Source: Asparagopsis taxiformis
Taxonomy: Eukaryota > Rhodophyta > Florideophyceae > Bonnemaisoniales > Bonnemaisoniaceae
Assembly (NCBI GenBank): GCA_030407315.1
Contig: JALQPE010000171.1
Coordinates: forward strand, 1 to 64,000
Reading direction: 5' to 3'
Length of the DNA stretch: 64,000 nt
The notes below the pieces were generated by a model, which did no database searches, was not told where the DNA came from, and worked only from the letters and a program-made list of their open reading frames with translations. Shown piece after piece: positions 18,235 through 27,765 of this stretch; the first letter of the stretch is position 1, and the number at the start of each line of letters is the position of its first letter. The translations under genes were made by a program, and so were the position numbers.

Positions 18235-21075
18235 GTGATGTCGCGCGATAATAACGCTCTGCCGAGTTGGCTTCGCGCCGGCGCTGCGCCTCGCGACGAA
18301 CCGTCGACGCCCACGAACGCGTCTCCTCGCCCTGCGCGCATCGCGTTTCCTTCTCTTTCAAGCCCGGAGAGTCCCTATTACATGTCCATGGCGCAAGCAT
18401 CCTCCTCAACCGTACCCGTAACCGCGAGCGGCCGTGGCGGCAGTGGCGTCGTCGCGTCGTCTGACGTTGTCGCTACGGTGGATGCGACCGCGACTCCAAC
18501 TTCTGCGTCAGCTGCGCGTTCTGGGAGCGGCGTCCCGCTTCGTTCGGTTCCTGCGCCTGCGTCCGTTTCGCTTCCGTCGGCCGCGCAAGACGCTCCCGAG
18601 TCGATTCCGCGCGCGCGCTACGACGACCCGATCGCGTTCCGTTTCATGCCACGCCCTATGCCGACGTGGGCGGAATTGGGCCGTCGCCACTTCTATCCGC
18701 AGCGCTTTCAGTGGACGCGCATCGCTGATGTATCGCGCTATGCCGTGTTACCCGGCCACAAGGATGCGCAAGCGGTGTGGGACGCGCGGCGCGAATCGGC
18801 GTTGTGCGATTTGGCGGTCCCCGCGAACTTACCGTGCGACGCGTACTTTCTCGAGGACGAAGCCGACGAACGACTCGTACGCCACTTGGCCCGGTTGCGC
18901 GTGATGCGTCGCGACGAATTTGCGCGAGTCGACCCATGGGCCGCGGCGCCCAGTGCGGGCTTCTTACTTGACGGCGGCGTTCCGTGGAACGACGTCGAGC
19001 ACGAAGGGGAGGCGAGCGTGCCATGGTTCCTGAACGCGGATATGCGCCCGGAAGCGCGGCGCGAGTTGCGTTTGCGGCGCACGTCGGGCTACTTCGTTAC
19101 GTATCGCGATATCGAATTTCGCGAGTTTCCTGATGACCGCGTCGCCGCTTTCTTCCCGCGTTACGATGCGCGCGATTGGCCGGAAGCGCCCGACTCGTTG
19201 TCGGTGCCGCTTCCCTGCGTGTTCCATTACGCGCCGTCGGTACTGCTCGGGCGCGACGTTCCGGTCGAGGCTCGTTCGTATTTCTGGGCTATCGCTCTGA
19301 GCGAGTGGGTGGTGATGGTTGCCGCCGCGTGGCTTCACGTCGCTTACGTCGAGCGCCGCTTCTTGCGCTTAAACGAAAAACTGATCGCGGGAATCGAGCG
19401 CGTCGGCGTTTCGGCGATCGTGCGGGGCGGAACGTATACGGCGGCGCACCTCGAGAGTCTCCTGACGGAGCATCGCGCGTGCGCGTGGGACGAAACTCCG
19501 GTTTTCGATCTCGCGCCTGGCATGGACTTCAAGGAGGGCGGGCAATGGTTGCCCTGGAGCGCGGAGCGCGGCGTCGTCGACTGGGCGCATGGTTCGCTTG
19601 GCGTTCACCGGCATACTGAAATTCCACATCTCCTTCTCAAGTCGCCGCGCAATCCGTCGCGCGACGCGTTTGCGCATTTAGAAGCGCGCGATGTCGTTAC
19701 CGTTGATGCAGTGTTATCCGCGCTATCAACTAACGAACTGCACGTTATGCGCGCGACCGATTCGCGCGAGTACGCGCAGTATCTCGGCATGGCGGCGTTG
19801 TTGGCGATCGAGCGTCGGCGCTTCCGAGACGGCCGGTATTCTCTTTTCTCCGAGCCACCGCGCGCTCCTATCGACGTCGAGCGACTCGACGCGGCGCTGC
19901 GCGCGGAGTACGTGAAGGTTTACAACGAGTTGCAGGCCTTGAAAGCGGCGTCTTCCGGCCACGGCGGGGCTGCGGCGTCCAGCAGTGCGGGCGAAGGCGG
20001 GGCTGCGGTCAGCAGCGCGGCGAAGAGCGGCGCGGGTGACGGTGCTGCTGTGGGCAGCCGCACGGGCGCAGGCGATGCAAAGGCTGATAACGTGGCGGCA
20101 AGTGACGCGGCTACCATTGCCAACGAGGCGGGTACTGTTTTGGCCGAATCAGACGCGAACGTGTTGCGGGGCCAGCTTGCCGCCGCCGAAAAGGGCCGGG
20201 ACGAGGCGTTGGCGCGCGTGGCGTTGCTCGAAGGAGCTCGCGACGACGCTTTGGCGCGAATGGCCTCCGCCGTGGAGGGCCGCAGCGAAGCGCTAGCGCG
20301 TCTGGCGTCGGTCGAGCAGAGCCGTGACGAGGCGCTGGCGCGGGTGACGACGATTGCACAAGCGCGCGACGACGCTGCGGCGCGCCTTACCAAAGCGAAC
20401 GCAACGCGCGACGAAGCGGTGAGTCTCGTGCACGAGGCTGAAAAGACACTTAAAGACGCGGCTGGACGCGAGGCGACGTTAGAGCGCAAGGCCGGGGAAG
20501 ATGCGACGCGGATCGAGCGGATGCACAAGGACATCGGTGACTTGCAAGAACGCGTGGCGAATTACGAACGGGCTGCCAGCGGCAATCGTGCGATGATCAC
20601 GACCCTCCAAGAACGTTGCGAGGCTGCTACTTCGGCGCAGGAACGGGCGGAACGCGCGCTTAGCGATGTCGAAGCGAATCTCGCGGGCGAACGTCAACGG
20701 GGCGCGGAGCGTGTTGCTGCGGTGCGTCGGGTTTACACTGCGCGTGAACGGGAAACCGTTCGTCGGATCCAAGATACGATCGAACGCACGCATCGCCTCG
20801 GCACGGCGCTGAATGATATCGTTGGCTTAGTGCAGCGGTCGCCCGAAACGTCCGCGGCGGGGGTGGTGACTAACAGCGAGACGCAGTCGGTCAGCGGTCT
20901 TAACGAGGGGCGGAACGGGAAGGTGATGCGTCGGTCGCAGTGGGAAGCGACGGGGCTGGTCGCGGTGGCGCGCGTCCCACGACTCGCACTCGCGCGGCGG
21001 CCGCAGCGGCTACACGTCCCGGCGTTCCTCCTTTGCGTCTCGGCGTGCAAGACGGGCGCGTCGTCCGCGTGCTGA
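18235..21075 (+). CDS. Antisense accessory ORF of the retrotransposon, function unknown
   Basis: This gene of 946 codons runs opposite to gag-pol and starts 203 bp from the 3' LTR, so its promoter is probably in or near that LTR. Residues 1-130 are Ser/Ala/Pro-rich. Residues about 130-560 form a folded domain with many Trp and Tyr (RYAVLPGHK, DPWAAAPSAGFLLDGGVPW, a hydrophobic stretch WAIALSEWVVMVAAAWLHVAY near 350). Residues 570-650 are Ala/Gly/Ser-rich. Residues about 650-860 form a long coiled coil with an 11-residue-like theme (RDEALARVALLE, RSEALARLASVE, RDEALARVTTIA). The end is basic. The start and the first 190 residues are conserved, with many substitutions, in an older copy at 31,088-30,514, which argues for a real protein. 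Plant Tat-lineage elements also carry antisense extra ORFs, some with plant mobile domains, but I see no proof of homology. Confidence 0.75.
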   Translation: MMSRDNNALPSWLRAGAAPRDEPSTPTNASPRPARIAFPSLSSPESPYYMSMAQASSSTVPVTASGRGGSGVVASSDVVATVDATATPTSASAARSGSGVPLRSVPAPASVSLPSAAQDAPESIPRARYDDPIAFRFMPRPMPTWAELGRRHFYPQRFQWTRIADVSRYAVLPGHKDAQAVWDARRESALCDLAVPANLPCDAYFLEDEADERLVRHLARLRVMRRDEFARVDPWAAAPSAGFLLDGGVPWNDVEHEGEASVPWFLNADMRPEARRELRLRRTSGYFVTYRDIEFREFPDDRVAAFFPRYDARDWPEAPDSLSVPLPCVFHYAPSVLLGRDVPVEARSYFWAIALSEWVVMVAAAWLHVAYVERRFLRLNEKLIAGIERVGVSAIVRGGTYTAAHLESLLTEHRACAWDETPVFDLAPGMDFKEGGQWLPWSAERGVVDWAHGSLGVHRHTEIPHLLLKSPRNPSRDAFAHLEARDVVTVDAVLSALSTNELHVMRATDSREYAQYLGMAALLAIERRRFRDGRYSLFSEPPRAPIDVERLDAALRAEYVKVYNELQALKAASSGHGGAAASSSAGEGGAAVSSAAKSGAGDGAAVGSRTGAGDAKADNVAASDAATIANEAGTVLAESDANVLRGQLAAAEKGRDEALARVALLEGARDDALARMASAVEGRSEALARLASVEQSRDEALARVTTIAQARDDAAARLTKANATRDEAVSLVHEAEKTLKDAAGREATLERKAGEDATRIERMHKDIGDLQERVANYERAASGNRAMITTLQERCEAATSAQERAERALSDVEANLAGERQRGAERVAAVRRVYTARERETVRRIQDTIERTHRLGTALNDIVGLVQRSPETSAAGVVTNSETQSVSGLNEGRNGKVMRRSQWEATGLVAVARVPRLALARRPQRLHVPAFLLCVSACKTGASSAC

Positions 21076-21596
21076 ATTCCGAGCGACGACGCAATCACCA
21101 AGCAGACACGGCTTCCAGTCGTGCTCACACGCGCGGCGCAACGGGCAGTTCTTCGAGCCGACGCACGCGCCGCGAGGATAACGCACGTGAGTGAGCTTCT
21201 TCGTCCACATCCGGGCTAGCCGGTAGTCCATTCTACTCCCTTGATTAAACCTCTTGTGTTTTGTTAACTTCGCCTTGGCCACCCTTCCTTTCGTACGCGC
21301 GGCGCGAATTGCGTTTGCGGCGCATGCGTAGGCGCGACGGTGTACCGCGCGCGACTGCGGCTGCGTCCAGCGGCTCCTCGGAGTGCCGTGCGGATGTCCG
21401 GTCGGGGAGCTACTAGCCATGGTTCGGTGCGAGTTTCGTCGCGCGAGTCGCCGCTTGAAGCGGTGTTTGCCCAGTGACCGCGTCGACGCTCGGGATTTGC
21501 GAGCGACGCGGTTGGGGTCGCGTAGGGCGAGGCGGGAGAGAGGGGGATAGAGCTGCTGGCCGGTAGGCATGTAGAACGGGCGCGTTCTCTTCGTGC

Positions 21597-21830
21597 TTAT
21601 CGTCGCGCGTCCGTCGCGTTTTCGTTCGCTTTTTCGCTTCGCGTTTCGTCGCGCTTCGTTCGCGCTTCGTCTAGGTTCGTTCGCGCTTCGTCTAGTTTCG
21701 TTCGCGCTTCATCGCGTCTCGTTCGCGCTTTGTCGCGTGTTGTTCGCGCTTCGTCGCGTCTCGTTCGCGCTTCGTCTCGTGTTGTTCGCGCTTCGTCCGC
21801 GCTTCGTTCGCGCTTCGGGGGCTGGGTTTC
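21597..21830 (-). repeat. 21-bp tandem repeat that codes for RRDEART heptapeptides
   Basis: Between the antisense gene and pol, an imperfect array of about ten 21-bp units (GTTCGCGCTTCGTCGCGTCTC type) is read on the minus strand as (R/T)RDEART and variants, the end of an open frame of 154 codons from 22061 to 21597. It is a highly charged, helix-prone tail. The frame follows pol in the sense direction, but no promoter or known motif supports a gene. 21,076-21,596 shows nothing recognised. Confidence 0.6.
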
Positions 21831-22383
21831 TAATGCTCTGGTTTTTAGCGAGCGTCTAGGTGGGTTCCCGCCCCCGGAGGTTTGGGGTTCGCCATGGCCT
21901 TCCTGGACGAAGAGGACGGGCGTGTGGGTGGCATCCCCCTTTCCAGCGGAGGCTTTCGCTTGCTGGTATTCTGCGTCGTTCCCTGCCACCCGTATGGTTC
22001 GTCGCGTGCGCGCGTATGTGAACAGCCAATCCGGGGTTGCCATCAGGAAGCATCTCGCCACGGCGTCGGGGCAGATCGGCGCCGTCCATTTTTGGCCTGC
22101 CCCGGCCTCGGCTCGTTTTTCGGCCTATAATCTTCCAGCCCCGTACATGGCCATGCTGTATGGGCCAGTCCCTCCCCCGCAACGACCAATCCGGTGTGCG
22201 CGCCTCCCTTTTTCGCGCGTAATTGCGCTGTCGGGCGTGCCCGCTCCTGGGGATTCTGGCGTTGTCGGCATGGGGGATGGGAAGCGAACGGCACCTGGAC
22301 TCCCGGCTACGGTTGCCGCTTGGGTTCGTGCGGGAGCGGGAGACGGACGGTGGAATGCGACGGTTGTGCGGTGAAAACGACAA

Positions 22384-22790
22384 GCGACGGTTGCGCGGTG
22401 AAAACGATTGCGTGGTAGCGCGGCGATGTGACGCTTGGCGATTGCGCGGCGAAAGATGAACGCGATTGCGTGGCGCCGGTCAAGCGCGGTCGCGTTGCGT
22501 CGAACGGTTGCGCGGCATACGATGGGAACGATTGCGTAGCGAGGGCGACATGCGGCGAGGGCGTGGCAACAACGGCTGCGTAGTAGCGATGGCGCGGTTG
22601 CGCGGTGTGCAACGACAGGCGACGGTTGCGCGGTGACAACGATTGCGTGGTAGCGCGGCGATGTGACGCTTGGCGATTGCGCAGCGAAAGATGAACGCGA
22701 TTGTGTGGCGTCGGTCAAGCGCGGTCGCGTTGCGTCGAACGGTTGCGCGGCATACGATGGGAACGATTGCGTGGCAAACGGTGGCGCAGC
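22384..22790 (+). repeat. 235-bp tandem duplication
   Basis: The stretch from about 22,384 recurs 235 bp later (for example GATTGCGTGGTAGCGCGGCG at 22,406 and 22,641), nearly identical for roughly 150 bp. Both copies consist of short variants of GCGACGGTTGCGCGGTG. It lies just beyond the end of pol in the sense direction. Confidence 0.85.
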
Positions 22791-22894
22791 TGCCGGCGTG
22801 CGACGACAGGTGGCGACGGGAGGCTTGGCCCGCGTGTTTATCTACGCGTCGGTTCCGCTGGGCGTAACTGGCGTGTTCAGCCCCGGTCCGCGCG

Positions 22895-25800
22895 TCAGTT
22901 GCGCGGTGCATGCGAAGGCGTTCGTCGACTCGCGATACGCGCGCTCGCGCGGCTAGGTGGCGTTATACGTGGGGCGTCGCCGCGTGCCGGTCGCTTTCTA
23001 CGATTGCGCGGTGACGTGGCGTCAATCTCGGTGTTGCGCGCAGTGTTTTCAGAGGCGGAGCGTCCGCGGTCGCGGCGGAAACGGGCAACGATGGGCGCGG
23101 GTAACGAACTTTCGGGCTCCCAAGTGTCGTCGCGCGGAGAGAAGCCCTTCCAGCGTACACGGAATACGGGCGCTCCGGTGTCGTCGACACCTTCAGCCGT
23201 CAATCTGTCAATCATGAACTCCCGCGTCCCGTATCCTGCTTCAGGATTGACCTTGCGTGCGTCCTCGAGTACGCGTTCGTCACGTCGCGCTGCGTCGCTT
23301 GTGTCCTCCGCTTCAGTCCCCCCTTCTTCGCCGCTTGGCGTAACCGGCGCGCGCGTCGCGTTGCGCGGTGCTAGGCGAATACGGTCGGAGCTGACGAGTT
23401 CGGGCACGCCGTCGATTATGATTTCGTAAGTGTGCCCGCGGCAGCTTGTGACCGGGAAGGGTCCCGACACGGGATAGTCCAACTTCGAAGGGCGCGTTCC
23501 GTCGTCGCGTTGCGTTCGTGTCGTCGCTCCCGCGCGAGTGTCCAGATATACTTGGTCGCCAACCTTGATGCTCTTGTTCACCGTGCGTGCGCCGCGGTCG
23601 AAGTCGCGTTTGTATCTCGCCTGCGCTTTCTTCAGCGCGTTCGCGGCGCGCGCGTACGCGTCGGATAGCTTCGCGAGAAACTCCATGCGGAGGAACGGCG
23701 TGCTGCGAATCGTGTCGACCTGCTCCGTCCCCAGCGATACGGGGTAGCGCGTGAGCGTGAGTTCGAACGGCGACGTATTCGTCGAGCGGTGTATCGCGCG
23801 GTTGTATGCGTACGCCAGCGCGTCTAGGTGCTCGTCCCAATTCTTTCGCTCTTCGTCGACGTAGTGGCGCAGCGTCGCGACGATGGTACGGTTCATACGC
23901 TCGACCTGCCCGTTCGACTGCGGGTGATAGGTAGTCGTGAAGATGTTACGCGTTCCCATTAGCGCGCACGTTTCCTGAAACAGCTTCGAGCGGAACTGCG
24001 GTCCGTTATCTGAAAGTAGCGTGCGCGGCGGTCCGTAAACGAAGACCCAATCTCGGCAAAACGCTTTTGCGACGGCGAGCGCGGATACGCGTCCGAGCGC
24101 GATGAGTCGACAGAGCTTGCTGTAGCGATCGGCGATTACGAGTACGAAGCGGCGTTGGCGCGGGGTCTCGGGCAGCGGTCCCAGAATATCGATAGCGACG
24201 TCTTCGAGCGGGCGCGTAGCGGGGAATAGCTTCAGGGCGTTCGTATGGCGATATTGCGTAACGCGGTTGCGCGCGCACGCATCGCATTGTCTCACCGTGG
24301 TGTAGACGTCTACGCTCATCATCGGCCAGTAATACGCGCGTCGAATTGCGTCGTACATGCGTCGCGCGCCCGGGTGTCCTGCAGTTACCGCGTAATGGTT
24401 CGCTCGCAGAATACGTCCTTTTATCGCTTCGGGCACAACTATCTGCGTCGCGTCGTCGAGCGGAGCGGTCCTCATTAGTATCCCGTCGGGGGACAGATGG
24501 AAGCGCGAACGCGGCGCGGTTTCGACGTCGCGTCTCGCGTTCTGGCAGAATTCGTCCGTCGCCTGTTCGCGAATCCACTCGTCAGTGGATACGGGCTCGA
24601 TACACGACCGAGTTGCCAGTAGGCAAGCCAAGCTCGGGTAGTATTCTGCGTAGTCGCATAATAGCGCAGCGTCGGTTCGGTCGCATGCGTTCGCGTGCGG
24701 TTCGACGATGTTCGCGGCGCCGAAGCAGGGTATCTCGTCCGGTATTTCCGTCTCGTCGCAGCTTCGCGTGGCCATTCGCGAGAGCGCGTCGGCGATAACG
24801 TGGCGTTTTCCCTTCTTGTATTCGACGTCGAATTCGAACTCGGCGAGTCGCAATCTCCAGCGCGCGAGTCGTCCTTCCGCGGACGTCATGTTCAGGATCC
24901 AACGCAACGAATTATGGTCGGTGCGAACCCTGAACTTTCGTCCTTCCAAGTATGCGCGTAATAGCAAGACTGCCCATACGACTGCGAGGCATTCGCGTTC
25001 CGTCGTCGAATAGTTGCGCTCCGCGTCGTTAAGCGTGCGCGACCAGTATCCGACTGGATGTAGTACGTCGTCGTCCGCGTCTAGCTGAAGTAGCGCGCAT
25101 CCGATTTGCCCTTGCGACGCGTCTGTATCGAGCACATACGGGTGCCCTTCGCGCGGTAGACGGAGGATTGGTGGAGACAACATCGCTTGTCGCAATGATT
25201 CGAACGCGCGCGTTTGCTCCGGCGTCGGCGCGGGTAAGTTGTCTCCTTGGTCCTTCTTTAGCAACTGCGTAAGCGGCGCCGCGACGAACGCGAATTTCTC
25301 GACGAATCGGCGGTATACGTTGCAAGTTCCTAGGAAACTTCGCAGCTGCGTCTTCGTCGTCGGGTACGTCGCATCGCGCAGCGCGTCGCACTTCGTCGTC
25401 GGTACGGAGAGCTTCCCAGGCGAAATAGTATGTCCCAGGTAGTCCACCGAGCGCTTGAAGAACTCGGTCTTCGCGAATTTCAGCGAAACGCCTGCGCGTC
25501 CGAGGATTCCCAGTATCTCGTCGACGTGGTGCACGTGCGCGTTTACGTCGGCGGAGAAGATGATTACGTCATCCAGGTAGACAAGGCAATGTTGCCACTT
25601 CACGTTCGCGAGCAAAATGTCGAGCGCGCGCTGAAACGTCGCGGGCGCGTTCGAAAGTCCGAAAGGCATGCGGCGAAAGCGGTACGTACCGACGTGCGAC
25701 GTAAACGTAGTCTTATCGCGGTCGGCGTGCGCTACTGGGATTTGCCAGTATCCCGAGTTGCAGTCCAGCGTCGTGAAAACTGTCGCGTTACCGAGCGAAT

Positions 25801-27097
25801 CGACGCAATCGTCCATGCGCGGAATCGGGTACGCGTCCTTCACGGTGGCGGCGTTCAAGCGGCGGTAGTCAATGCAGAAGCGGGAGGTCCCGTCCTTCTT
25901 AGGCACGACCACGACCGGGCTCGCCCATTCCGACGTAGCGGGTTCGATTACTCCAGCGCGGAGCATCTTCTCCACTTGCGTACGGATAATTTCGCGCGAC
26001 GCGTGTCCGGCGCGGTACGGCGGTTGGTTCACGGGGGTCGCCCCCGGAACCAGCTCGATGCGGTGCTCCGTCGCGTGAATGGCTCCCAGCGTGCCGCTCC
26101 ACATGCGCTCATGCTTTCGTAGCATCTCGATAATTTCCGCGTGCAGGTCGTCGTCTACTCGCTCGTCGCGTAGCGTCGCGCGTAAGAGTTCTTCCCAAGG
26201 CGGCGTCGCGCTCGCAATTTCGTCGGTCTCGCGCGGGTCCGGCGGTGTCGTAACGTTGCGTCGCGTCGCGTCGTCGGGCGGTCGGTCTTGCGGGTCCGGC
26301 GCTTCCTGAGCGACTTGTAGACACCCCACGGGGTTGGGCACGGCGGTGCCTACCTTCATGCCTTTGGGCAATACTTGTAGACGAGTGCCAGCGTTGTGTA
26401 CCTGTACTCGGAAGGGTACATTCCTTCGAACCATCGTCTCCCCGTTGGTTAAACGGAGTAGTTTCTGCGCGTAGAGGTTAGTCGCGGGAACTATGATGCA
26501 GCGCCCTTCAGCGCTCGTGGTAACGTCGATCGCTCGCGTCGCGTTCGGCGGAATCGATGTGCGGCGCGCAGCGCGAATAGGCGCGAAGCTTGTGGGTCGG
26601 GTCGTCTTCGCGGTCGGCGCGCGGCGCGGTTTCGTCGGCGTACGCGGAAGCATCGGGACGTGGTCGCCATAGCGGGTTCGCAACGCGCGCTGCGGTCCAG
26701 TGTAGATAATTTCGACTACGCGGTCGATGAAGTCCGCTCCCAAGATACATGGGACGGATAAGCGTGGCATCACCAAGAAGGTTTGGAGGTGCGCTCGGGC
26801 ACCTAGAAAAACGCTAAGTCGCAGCGACGCGTTAGGCGCGAGGCGTCGTCCGTTCGCGTCGATAATCGCGCAGCGCAGCGTCGGCGGCGTAGCGTGGCGC
26901 TTCCAGTCGGCGCCTAGTACGTTTTCGCGAATGAGGCTCGGGCCTGCGCCAGTATCAAGCACGGCGGTCACCGCGGTGGCCGTGCGTTGATTATACCCGA
27001 CGCGGGTCTCGAGTTTGTAGTTCGCGGTAGGGGTCTGAAACAGGACCACTGTTTCGGGTGGTAACGGAGGCGGTTTTTCGCGCGGTGGTTGCGTCAT
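22895..27097 (-). CDS. Pol polyprotein: protease, RT, RNase H, integrase, chromodomain
   Basis: A single open frame of 1,400 codons. In order: aspartic protease with VLDTGAGPSLI near residue 48; reverse transcriptase with FTTLDCNSGYWQIPV and the catalytic YLDD (about 430-530); RNase H with PYVLDTDAS and TERECLAVVWA (about 655-770); integrase zinc-binding H-H-C-C (HYAVTAGHPGARR...CDACARN) and the DDE core with DILGPLP, LLSDNGPQF and YHPQSNGQVE (about 890-1,080); and a chromodomain FRVRWKGFSPRDDTWEPES near 1,310. The domain order RT-RNase H-integrase defines Ty3/gypsy, and the chromodomain places it with the chromoviruses, where that module steers integration to marked chromatin. No stop or shift breaks the frame. 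It begins 47 nt after the nucleocapsid stop in another frame, so translation probably needs frameshifting or reinitiation. Confidence 0.95.
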   Translation of the reverse strand: MTQPPREKPPPLPPETVVLFQTPTANYKLETRVGYNQRTATAVTAVLDTGAGPSLIRENVLGADWKRHATPPTLRCAIIDANGRRLAPNASLRLSVFLGARAHLQTFLVMPRLSVPCILGADFIDRVVEIIYTGPQRALRTRYGDHVPMLPRTPTKPRRAPTAKTTRPTSFAPIRAARRTSIPPNATRAIDVTTSAEGRCIIVPATNLYAQKLLRLTNGETMVRRNVPFRVQVHNAGTRLQVLPKGMKVGTAVPNPVGCLQVAQEAPDPQDRPPDDATRRNVTTPPDPRETDEIASATPPWEELLRATLRDERVDDDLHAEIIEMLRKHERMWSGTLGAIHATEHRIELVPGATPVNQPPYRAGHASREIIRTQVEKMLRAGVIEPATSEWASPVVVVPKKDGTSRFCIDYRRLNAATVKDAYPIPRMDDCVDSLGNATVFTTLDCNSGYWQIPVAHADRDKTTFTSHVGTYRFRRMPFGLSNAPATFQRALDILLANVKWQHCLVYLDDVIIFSADVNAHVHHVDEILGILGRAGVSLKFAKTEFFKRSVDYLGHTISPGKLSVPTTKCDALRDATYPTTKTQLRSFLGTCNVYRRFVEKFAFVAAPLTQLLKKDQGDNLPAPTPEQTRAFESLRQAMLSPPILRLPREGHPYVLDTDASQGQIGCALLQLDADDDVLHPVGYWSRTLNDAERNYSTTERECLAVVWAVLLLRAYLEGRKFRVRTDHNSLRWILNMTSAEGRLARWRLRLAEFEFDVEYKKGKRHVIADALSRMATRSCDETEIPDEIPCFGAANIVEPHANACDRTDAALLCDYAEYYPSLACLLATRSCIEPVSTDEWIREQATDEFCQNARRDVETAPRSRFHLSPDGILMRTAPLDDATQIVVPEAIKGRILRANHYAVTAGHPGARRMYDAIRRAYYWPMMSVDVYTTVRQCDACARNRVTQYRHTNALKLFPATRPLEDVAIDILGPLPETPRQRRFVLVIADRYSKLCRLIALGRVSALAVAKAFCRDWVFVYGPPRTLLSDNGPQFRSKLFQETCALMGTRNIFTTTYHPQSNGQVERMNRTIVATLRHYVDEERKNWDEHLDALAYAYNRAIHRSTNTSPFELTLTRYPVSLGTEQVDTIRSTPFLRMEFLAKLSDAYARAANALKKAQARYKRDFDRGARTVNKSIKVGDQVYLDTRAGATTRTQRDDGTRPSKLDYPVSGPFPVTSCRGHTYEIIIDGVPELVSSDRIRLAPRNATRAPVTPSGEEGGTEAEDTSDAARRDERVLEDARKVNPEAGYGTREFMIDRLTAEGVDDTGAPVFRVRWKGFSPRDDTWEPESSLPAPIVARFRRDRGRSASENTARNTEIDATSPRNRRKRPARGDAPRITPPSRASARIASRRTPSHAPRN

Positions 27098-27141
27098 CGC
27101 GCGTCGCGTATCCGTTGAGTGGAGAGGAGCCGGCCCACCCG

Positions 27142-27765
27142 CTACGGCTCCTCGTAGGCGTTTCCCGGGTCTTCTGCAAAACGAACCGAGTGGGGCGTGA
27201 GCTGCTCGCCGTCGTGCGCGTCGTCTTCGCGCGTGCGTTCGCTTTCGCGCTCGCGTGCGTCGTCGTCCGCGGAGACTTCGAAAACCTGAACGTTTCGCTG
27301 CAGGTTCAGTTCTTCGGGCGTTAGGCGCGCGTGGCTATGCATTTCGCGAATCGCGGCCTGCTGCTCGGACGAGAGCAGTGGGCAATTCACCATCGGGTGC
27401 CCGAACTTCCTGCATATCAGGCATCGGAACGCTGCCGTGCGAGACGTGTCGGCCGGTGCCGTCTGCCTCACGATAGGCGGTGGGTAAGTCGCGCGCGGTA
27501 TGTGCGCCGTGTACGGTCCCGCGCGTTCGCGTTCCCGGTCGTCGGTATGCGCAGTGCGTCGTGAGCGGTCGGCGGGCGAGGCGTCGCGCGAGCGTGGCGT
27601 GCGGTAGTTCGACGAAGGAGTGCCAAGCGAGGTCGGACTTCGCATGGGGCTCGGAGTCGAGAACTTCCGTTCGCGCGGAGCGTGCGGTGTCGCGGCGGAG
27701 GTTGAGACGTTTGGCGATGAGAAGCCTGATGGTGGGGTGTGCCCCACGGTCAGAGCTTGCATCAT
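27142..27765 (-). CDS. Nucleocapsid-like protein with one CCHC knuckle
   Basis: 207 residues. The N-terminal half is Ser/Pro/Arg-rich and would bind RNA; residues 110-125 hold a zinc knuckle CLICRKFGHPMVNC (C-x2-C-x4-H-x4-C); the C-terminal part is acidic. Its ATG overlaps the Gag stop as ATGA (27,762-27,765), which suggests coupled termination-reinitiation or a -1 shift. In most Ty3/gypsy elements the knuckle belongs to the same Gag frame, so the split is unusual; a one-base mutation that separated Gag from its own C-terminus is the alternative. Confidence 0.8.
   Translation of the reverse strand: MMQALTVGHTPPSGFSSPNVSTSAATPHAPRERKFSTPSPMRSPTSLGTPSSNYRTPRSRDASPADRSRRTAHTDDRERERAGPYTAHIPRATYPPPIVRQTAPADTSRTAAFRCLICRKFGHPMVNCPLLSSEQQAAIREMHSHARLTPEELNLQRNVQVFEVSADDDARERESERTREDDAHDGEQLTPHSVRFAEDPGNAYEEP

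Noticed and set aside
21010..21570. Minus-strand frame of 186 codons overlapping the end of the antisense gene
   Set aside because: Highly Arg-rich, no motif; typical shadow frame in CG-rich DNA.
24006..24578. Frames opposite or shifted to pol
   Set aside because: Composition is that of shadows of the conserved Pol frame.
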